A stretch of DNA of 64,000 bases from Zizania palustris (taxonomy: Eukaryota; Streptophyta; Magnoliopsida; Poales; Poaceae): contig JAAALK010001900.1 in the NCBI GenBank assembly GCA_019279435.1, positions 102,605-166,604 on the forward strand. The letters are read 5' to 3'. A program made the translations under genes and the position numbers. Positions 56,532 through 64,000 of the stretch are shown one piece after another. Each line of letters begins with the position of its first letter. The first letter of the stretch is position 1. The notes beneath the pieces were generated by a model. It saw only the letters and a program-made list of their open reading frames with translations, ran no database searches and had not been told where the DNA came from.

Positions 56532-59500
56532 TCAGTATTCGGTGCTGCTCAAGCTAGGTGCATGAGGTAGATAGCTAGCTAGCTTGCTCAGTGCCTGAAG
56601 TGCCTGACGCCGGGTGAAGAGGAGGGAGACGCCGTACTTGTTGCAGCAGTCGACGGCGTCGCTGTCCCTGATGCTGCCGCTGGGCTCCGCGATCACCCCG
56701 ATGCCGTTCTGGCAGGCCTCTTCCACGGCATCGTTCCAAGCTGTTGCATTTTGTGGCAGATCGTGTTAACAAGCCATCTATGATGATGCTGGTAACTTGG
56801 CCATAAATCATGTTTGCTTAAAACAAAACTAAAGATTAAAGCCAAAGACTTGTAGAAACGAAACGCATGTTTCTTACCAAATGGGAAGAACGCATCGCTG
56901 GCCAAAGCGGCACCTTTGGCCTCTTCTCCTGCTTTCCTGAAAGCAATTCTCAGACTCTCCAGCCTGTTGGGCTGACCACTCCCCATGCCTAGCATGCAGT
57001 TGTTCTGAGGATCATCATCGGCAACAGCAAAGTTAGCTCACTTGATTAGTAAGTTGTTTTGTGAATGTAGCAGAGAGGGGAAGTGTACTGACCTTGGCTA
57101 TAACAATGGCATTACTCTTTACGTGCTTGACACAAAGCCAGGCGAATTTAGCATCGGAGAGCTCATCTTCTTGTGGAGCCCTGTCGGAGACTGTGGTGAA
57201 GGTGATGTTCTCCGGGGTTAGATCATCAGATTCTTGAGCCAGCCAGCCACCACTGACTTGCCTAAGTGATAGCAGCCCTTTTCCACTTCTCTTGGCCTCC
57301 AGTATTCTCAATGTCTTTGACTTCCCTTTGAGGATCTCAAGACCTTTTTCTGTGTAGCCAGGTGCAACCACAATCTCATAGAACATTCGTGTCTGACCAT
57401 CTGTAGGGCTCCTGAACTCACGGATTTCTTTTGCAAGAACCTGAAACAATGGTGTAGTGTGTGAATAACGGTCATGTCCAACAGAAACTACAGTTCATGA
57501 AGTCTACTGGATAGTGGATACCTCGTCAATTGTCGTATTGAAGGCAACTATCCCACCAAATGCACTAACAGGATCACCCTTTACAGCCAACCAGTATGCT
57601 TCAAGAACATCCTGTCGGGAAGCTACTCCGCATGGATTTGTGTGCTTAACCACAACACAAGTAGGGCTCTCAAATTCTGACACGCAGTTCCATGCCGCAT
57701 CAGCGTCCAAGTAATTGTTATAGGACATTTCCTGCAATGAACAATGGTCATGCGTAGTAAAGAAACAGCACATTACCAGTGTTCTAAAAGGCGCTAGGCG
57801 CTAGTCGGGTGGCGACCCAGCGCGCCTAGGAGCGCCTAGGCGGCGCCTAGGTCCAACTCATTTTTCTTCATTTTGCTAGTTCCAACCATCCATTCCAGGC
57901 AAAGTTTTCTTCTTTTCTCCCACCCGAAGCCATTTCCCCTCCCCTCTCTTCCCCTCCGGTCAAGCCATAACCGGATCTGGCTGCATGGTGGTGAAGAACT
58001 AAAGAAGCAAGAGGAGGAGGAGGAGGCGGCAGTGCAGGATGTGCAGGGCCCGCTGCGAGGAGAGAGTGGCCGCCGGATCTGGCCGCCTACTCCCCTACCG
58101 CCGCCGGATCTGGCCACCTACCCTCCTCCCGCCGCCCGATCTGGCCGCCTTCTCCCCTCCCGCAGCCGGATCTGGCCGCCTGCCTCCCTCCCGCCGCCGG
58201 ATCTGGCCGCCTTCTCCTCTCCCACCGCCGGAACTAGACGCATGCCTCCCTCCCGCCGCCGGATCTGGCCGGTCTTCTCCTCTCCCGCCTGCCTCCCTCC
58301 CACCGCCGGATCTGGCGCCTAGCCCCCTCCCGCTGACGGTTCTGGGCCGCCTAGGCGCCGCGGTCAACCGCCCAGACCGCGGTTTGACCCGCCTAGGCGC
58401 CCTGCCCGCACAGCCGGCCTCCGCGCGGCGCTGGGGTGGCGCCCAGCGCCTTTTGCCGCCTAGGCGCCCGCCTAGATCCGATTTTTAGAACACCTGCACC
58501 ATTACTGGTGGGTAGTCCACAAAGATTGAAGTGGCCAGAAACAAGTTATGTGTACTGAATAAGACATACTTAAGTTAGATAAACATGTAACTAGTTACTA
58601 GGTACCATTAATTGAAAGAGAAGTTTTTTTCCAAGTTGCAATCATCCGTGTTTCATTTTTGAAGCAACAAAAGGCATGATTTTCTCACCTTCCCATGGTG
58701 CTGAATTGCTGTTGCAATACCACCAGCATTGACTAGAGAAATACTCTTGTCCCCGTAGAAGGCGGCCTTTGATGAGGATTTTCACCATAACGAAGTGTAG
58801 ACTTCAATGACAGGGGCACAGTAAAGCTAGGAGGAAATGTATCTCCTACATAAGACCATGCATGACAGCATGATGATGTCTGACAAAATATTGACAAATG
58901 ATATGAGACCATGCCATTTACTAAAATATGTAGCCCATACCTTGCTTTGACTGCTTCCATAGCCACTCTGAGACGGCCGAATCATAAGAAGCGACGTGTT
59001 GAAAGGCTTTCCATGCCAGCATCTTACGGAATTGCTGGTCATCTTGTTTTCCTTGTAAGTACTCTAACAGAGCAGGGTAATCTTCATGATCCACAACAAC
59101 AAGAACATCCTTGTGATTCTGCCGGGCATAGAGAACACATTACAATTAAGCAACAATAGAAGTGTTCCTATCAATCAACTACATGATACCATGTGTATAA
59201 ATGGTTGGGAAATCCAATTACATGTCAACATGGAATCAATGTTGCATGAAGATTGAAGATTACAACAATGAAACAAACCTTGCTAGGTACATAATTTAAA
59301 ATAAGGAATAAATTACCTTGGCTGCAGCTCGGATCAATGTAGGGCCACCAATATCAATGTTTTCAATGCCATCCTCAAAAGAAATTACACCAGAGGTGAC
59401 CTTGTTATAGAATGGATACAAATTCACCACAACCACATCAAATGTCCCTGTGCCGAACGGAAAATCCTAGTTAACTAACAGCACCTCATCACACGATATT

Positions 59501-60990
59501 TCCTTTACAATGTTTGAGTGAAGATAATTCAGTAACATGAGTGGACTAATAATCTCACCAATTCCATGCTCATTCAGCGCCTTAAGATGATGCTCTTGAT
59601 CTCTTCGGGCAAGAATACCACCGTGTACACTGGGGTGCAATGTTTTAACTCTTCCATCAAGCTGAAATTACCAAAAAAAGAAAAGATCCATCACATAATG
59701 TGCCCTTTTTGTGTTAACAAATATGATCCAGGGGTTACTAGACTAAGTGATATTATAAACAGATATTTCAACAAATGCAGCGGAATTAAACAAAAATTAG
59801 GTTATACCATCTCAGGAAAGTGTGTAATTTCTTCAACTTTTGTGACATTAACTCCAGCCGCTTCCAGGCTTGATGCTGTACCACCAGTTGAGACAATAGA
59901 AAACCTACAGGAGCAAAATCTTCATAAGATATTCATAACTAGAATGAAGAAAAACAACAGTAGAAATCTAAGTTGAAATAACCGTGGTTTTTCCTTTATA
60001 AAAATCACATCTGTTATCCTGATACAAACCATCAGACTATATAAACATGCAACTGGGGGAGATAAACCATAATAAAAAGCTTACAATGAACATAACCTAA
60101 CTTTGCAAAAGGGCAAATATGATAAATTGGTACTGCCTGAAATAGGAATTGATGTACAAAAATAGTTGGCTATGGTGATGATGAGACAAGCTATAAACCA
60201 CAAAATACACAACACAATATAAAATGAACTTTAGCAAAACACAACTATCCGTTATACAACCGAAAAGAGGGAAAAACCCACGAGAGAGAGATTTACCCCA
60301 AGCTCCGAAGGCCATTCCCAAGATAGGCCAGGTCAGTTTTATCTGACAATGATATCAGTGCTTGCTTGACTCCTGCCCCTGTAGGAACTTGTTATTAGCT
60401 CACACTTTGAAAGATGCTTTCTAGTCAAGAACCATAAAACACAGAAATTAATGGGCATATAAACATCAACGAGATCCATGTTATTTGTTCAAAAACAACA
60501 ATAAGCACAGCAACTTAAATATATTGACATGAATTTCTGGATGGAATTGAATGAACCAAGACAAAAGGGAACACGGAGTCATTGACTAGAATGTGGAATG
60601 AAAAAGCTAAAAAATGTTTTAATTCACACGCATGCTTGACCTTTAAACAACATGCCCAAGAGGTTAACTTTATCCCTGATCAATTGAAACCATCTAAATC
60701 TATAACAGTAGACTAAAATGACAAATAATCAAAAACATTTTTTAGGAGTGACAAATCATGGAATATCCCCATCATGCATTGCACTACAACCTACGCAATA
60801 AAAATCCAATCTTGTGTCATGCAAAGCATCGCCTCGGAACAGCTTTGCATCATCTTCACTGTTCCAGGAAAAATAACAATAATTTACACCAGGTCCCAAA
60901 CCAAACCGAGAGGAGCAAGCAGAGACACCCACCGCTCGACCTGGCCTCGGCAGCCGTCGACACGCCAGCCTCCGCCTCCGCCGCGGCCAT
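56532..60990 (-). pseudogene. Bifunctional purine biosynthesis enzyme PurH/ATIC, two frameshifts
   Basis: AICAR transformylase/IMP cyclohydrolase, the last two steps of IMP synthesis (plastid in plants). Exons (descending): 60990-60933, 60372-60297, 59904-59808, 59661-59559, 59447-59317, 59118-58941, 58845-58689, 57731-57522, 57440-57093, 57004-56878 and 56740-56532. Seen: QALISLSDKTDL, STGGTAS, GRVKTLHPSVHGGIL, NLYPF, DIGGPTLIRAAAKN, NPHQ, VVKHTNPCGVA, AFGGIVAFN and AEPSGSIRD. Exon 7 lacks one A after NPHQ (58768-58770), which leads to TAG at 58733. The last exon has an extra C (56612-56614), replacing the invariant VRHFRH end by a 23-residue tail. An upstream Met at 61295 would add a Ser/Ala-rich transit peptide, but no fully in-frame splice to exon 60990 was settled. 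Intron 7 holds a GC-rich repeat insertion. It is intact if both indels are errors. Confidence 0.87.
57779..58493. repeat. GC-rich inverted-repeat element with internal minisatellite, in ATIC intron 7
   Basis: Bounded by GTTCTAAAA and TTTTAGAAC as a perfect 9-bp inverted repeat, with GGCGCTAGGCGC/GCGCCTAGGCGG words just inside both ends. Between 58070 and 58330 lie about eight units of CCGCCGGATCTGGCCGCCT with 30-35 bp spacing. Probably a non-autonomous DNA element; class and target duplication unclear. Confidence 0.7.
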
Positions 60991-61396
60991 GGCTGGCACC
61001 GCCGCACGCCCCGCGTACGACGAGGACGACAAGCTGGGGACGCGGCGGCTCTGCAGAGAAGGAAACGAAACCGAATCAGAACCAACCAGACACTAAATAA
61101 GATGAAAAACGACAGAAAAAAAAATAGAGCTCGAGCACAAGCGTTGAAAGGAAGAAGCAGGCACGGAGGGAAGGAGCACCGGGTGGCTCGGAGCGCGGAG
61201 GAGGAGGTGGCGGCCGTGGTGCCGCCGGAGGCGCGGAGGCCGGCGCAGACCTTGGCGGCGGCGGCGGCTGGAGAGGAAACGGCGTTAAGTGGCATTCTCG
61301 TTATTACGACCCTCTAGTCTTCTCGGGGTGGCGTCGTTTTGTCGCGTAGAAGTGCGTGGAGTGGAAAGATAAATAAAGGATTGGTTTTGGGATTTT
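60991..61396. other. ATIC 5' region with candidate transit-peptide exon
   Basis: On the minus strand 61295-61180 encodes MPLNAVSSPAAAAAKVCAG followed by Ser/Thr-rich residues, a good plastid transit-peptide candidate. The sequence 61056-60991, after a good acceptor, continues in the ATIC frame (SRRVPSLSSSSYAG). Joining them by the evident donor (CCCG|GTGC) is out of frame by one base. Confidence 0.5.
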
Positions 61397-61701
61397 GCAC
61401 ATGGGCCATTATCATCAGCATGTTGCAATCCAGCAGGCCAGGAGCTCCATCATCAGCAGCAGCAGCTGCTGCTTCAGGCCTTACGGTGGGCTGATCAGAT
61501 GGCTGAGTATTGGGCAGATGAGGACTGCGAGGTGTTCGTCCTGGACCTGACACTGCAGGCATGGCAGCGCGCCGAGGAGAGCAGGAGGATTCGGCAGAAG
61601 AACGACATCACCGCTGCAGCGAGAAAGATTCACATATCTTCGATTTCTTGCTGGATATCATGCCTATAGACGAGCTGGAGGAGGATGTTCACTCTACTTG
61701 A
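61397..61701 (+). pseudogene. NF-YC (HAP5) histone-fold fragment, internally deleted
   Basis: One frame reads LQALRWADQMAEYWADED, then CEVFVLDLTLQAWQRAEESR and QKNDITAAA; after a one- or two-base shift near 61637 it continues DFLLDIMPIDELEED to a stop at 61701. This matches the NF-YC subunit of the CCAAT-binding factor, but the part between the Gln-rich lead-in and the second helix (the LPLARIKKIMK segment) is missing, fused at ADED. No start codon lies at the head of the frame. The deletion, frameshift and absent start mark it as a relic. Confidence 0.78.
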
Positions 61702-61896
61702 AATCTTTTGCATGGGTCAGGCTGATGGAGAATATGGCATTATGGCATCTGCTCACTCTAGAGCTTACATGCATGATCAATGTATCTTACTCTAGAACTG
61801 ATCATGTACAATGTTCACCTACCCTGCACACAGCAAAATGCTACATCTGCTCACATCCCCTGTCTCTGAATCAAGCTGTTGGTACAAGAAAAAAGT

Positions 61897-64000
61897 TCAT
61901 ATATAGTATATCTGGCCTACATTGAGAAGACTTTCATGAGGAACATTGAACATCACACTGTTCTCTCTGCAGGCCCTTCTGAGGAAGGCATACACATAAT
62001 TTACAGAGAACTTCTTGATGATCCCTGAATCCGGGCGCGCGTGAACGATGGTGTTCCCGAGGATGTGCACGATGCCGGCATCCTTGCACCGGTCCAGGAA
62101 CTCCAGTTCATCGCCGAACATCTGGCTGGAGTACCTTGTCAGGCTGTTCCCCTTAGGGGTGACTTGGCAGGCAACAATGGAATCATGTGATGAGTAGGTC
62201 AGGTCACCAGTGGAGCACATTGTGTTGCTCCCAGCCTTTCCAGTCAGCAGCAGTGCATTACTTGATCTCTCAGTCTTCTCCTCCATCATGGTGAAGTCTT
62301 CAGAGTCTGAATAGTAGTCATCCATCATGCTCTCCAGCCTGACGAAGATCAAGAGCCTATCAAGGAGCATCTTCTCAAAGTCATCATCTTTCTTGTGGAT
62401 GTCCTTGTATCCATACCTTGCGACGCAGCGGAACATGTGGAAGTTCTTCGGCCCAATCCTCTTCATGATGAACGTTCTTCGACTGGGCCAGTATATACTG
62501 GAAGGTACTTGACGCAAACGAAAAACGACAACCGAGTGAATGGCAGGGAGGTTGGTGATGAAATGTGAGAAGATATGTGGGACGCCACTTGCCAGCTCGG
62601 TGTATACAAAGCCTATCCCAGGAACCCTGACAAGGCCGAGGCTTGGTCCAAGTCCTAGAATCCAGGCCATTGAGACCTTGATGGCATCTCGAATTCATAC
62701 CGCTTCACGGTACACAAATGCCACACATACATGATGATGAAGAAGGCAGTTGCAATGACCAATGGCACCCAACCACCTTGGTCCACCTTGATAATGCAGG
62801 CTGTGAAGTATGGGAGCTCCACCATCAACGAAAGCACGATGAAAGTGACAACAAGGATCCAGTGGCTTTTCCATACTAGCAGCATTATTGGGACCATGAG
62901 GAATGTTGTGACCAGCATAACTATCACCACTGCAGTGCCTGTTCATGCAACATTATAAGAAACAAGTAGGGTGTGAGTATCATCCATGGGAATGCAAAAC
63001 GCGCCGTTAAGGTTCAGTCACCGCTATATTTTGATCAGTTGGTAATTACAGAAAGTAATGTTGTCTACTAGATGATGCTGACCCACTTACTTCTTAGGAA
63101 GGCAAGCTCATTTACAGCCCTGAAAACATCATAAAACATGGTAACAGAAAGTTCATTTAGGATTTAATCATTCAATGATTCTCCAGCTAGCTGTTATCTG
63201 AGTTGTTTCCATTGTACCACTGTACAGGTCATCTAGAATCTAGAATCAGTAATTGGCAACACATTGGGAGCATATCATGTCACAAGATGGAACATATTTA
63301 TGACCAAATGCTTTTTTGTGTTTGGCTTAACAGAGACACGAATATTCTAGCTATCCCTTTATTCAGAAGCAGCAGCAACTACTGTTGATTTTAATTTAGT
63401 GCATTGGAAGTAGAAGTACCACATTCAAATTTCTCCCTAGGAGGAAGTTGTAAAGGCCAAGCTCACCATATGCATTTCCTATCTGGCTTTTGGTCTTGAA
63501 TCCAGCCGTTACAGCAATGCAACAGAATCATATAGAACCCAGTTGATGCTAGGGATTGCCTTAAATCTGCTACGAGAAACTTCTTTGATGGTTTAGGGAC
63601 AACACTGACTCGAGGAGAAACAGCCCAGTGCATGAGCTTGCTTTATTATTGAGTATGTAGCACGAATAGCTAGACTTGACTTGCAACTATTGCCCTGCGA
63701 GATCCTGCTGATGTGACGGGCAAGTGAAAAACTGGCCAGTATATGGCATCTGCAGCAATCAGGCATCACCACATGAGTAACCTACAGGCATACAGCACCA
63801 GTAAACAAAATAAGAACTCGTGGAATATGCACTTTGCCAAGTTGCAATATGCATTTATTTTGATATATCAAGGAGCCAAATGTGTTGGTTTTTGATGGAC
63901 CTGGGATGGATCGATAGAAGGCACAACTACATGGTCCTGTTGCAAATATACGCAGCCTGCCCGGTGTATGCCAGGAGAAGGCAAGGGAACACCACCAAAG
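61897..64000 (-). pseudogene. HAK11: HAK/KUP/KT potassium transporter, 3' exons, several indels, incomplete
   Basis: High-affinity K+ uptake permease; only the C-terminal half lies in the window. Exons seen: 62938-61897 (last), 63749-63467, and part of one at about 63890-64000. Recognised: LLAYTGQAAYI; DAIYWPVF; AIVASQ; GTAVVIVMLVTTFLMVPIML; GGWVPLVIATAFF; MAWILGLGPSLGLVRVPGIG; SGVPHIFSHFITNLPAIHSV; FIMKRIGPKNFHMFRCVARY; and the family terminus NVPHESLLNVGQIYYI. The frame is broken near 62680 (one base lost) and 62521-62525 (one T too many), and restored near 62471 (one lost). The 63467-63749 exon needs several indels and holds an apparent insertion near 63690-63725. Pseudogene or poor sequence. 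Symbol from remembered neighbours. Confidence 0.85.

Noticed and set aside
58039..58488. 149-residue Pro-rich frame
   Set aside because: Product of the GATCTGGCCGCC minisatellite in the ATIC intron element; lies within an intron of an opposite-strand gene.

Overview
The window is nuclear DNA from a grass, almost certainly rice (Oryza). All recognisable genes are intron-containing plant genes. GC-rich first exons, Stowaway- and Tourist-like MITEs, a Helitron, Ty1-copia elements and a scrap of grass plastid clpP support this. From memory, FC1/OsCAD7, OsZIP3 and OsHAK11 lie close together on the long arm of rice chromosome 4, and the gene order here (CAD, ERA-type GTPase, ZIP, ... HAK) fits that place. 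The accession or species cannot be settled from the sequence.

Layout. 0.1-2.8 kb: cinnamyl alcohol dehydrogenase (+). 4.3-7.5 kb: organellar ERA-like GTPase (-). 9.3-11.2 kb: ZIP metal transporter (-). 11.2-17.5 kb: gene-poor AT-rich DNA with a 5 x 100-bp tandem array, MITEs and a plastid clpP fragment. 17.8-20.3 kb: ribosomal protein S11 (+). 21.5-23.0 kb: pectinesterase (+). 23.4-32.3 kb: UDP-N-acetylglucosamine pyrophosphorylase (-), with a decayed Ty1-copia element in intron 4 and one frameshift. 33.9-34.2 kb: truncated HIG1-type gene. 36.1-37.5 kb: cytochrome P450 cut off at the haem loop, behind an 86-bp tandem array. 40.8-52.9 kb: methyl-CpG-binding-domain protein (-), with duplicated half-MBD exons and a second Ty1-copia element in its 7-kb intron. 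53-54.6 kb: MITE and Helitron. 55.0-56.3 kb: two head-to-head defensin genes. 56.5-61.3 kb: bifunctional purine biosynthesis enzyme PurH/ATIC (-), carrying two frameshifts. 61.4-61.7 kb: broken NF-YC fragment. 61.9-64.0 kb: 3' part of a HAK/KUP potassium transporter (-), with several indels and running off the window.

The genes do not form one pathway; they are neighbours on a chromosome arm. Two themes link the right half. First, ZIP, UAP, ATIC and HAK recall a collinear set on rice chromosome 8, as expected for an ancient whole-genome duplication. Second, UAP, ATIC and HAK all carry one-base indels, mostly in short homopolymers, while CAD, ERA, ZIP, RPS11, pectinesterase and both defensins have perfect reading frames. 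Either the duplicates are decaying or the right half is less accurately sequenced; both are laid out in the findings.

Exon borders were read by eye from GT/AG signals, reading-frame continuity and remembered family sequence. They should be good to the base in most cases but were not checked against transcripts.
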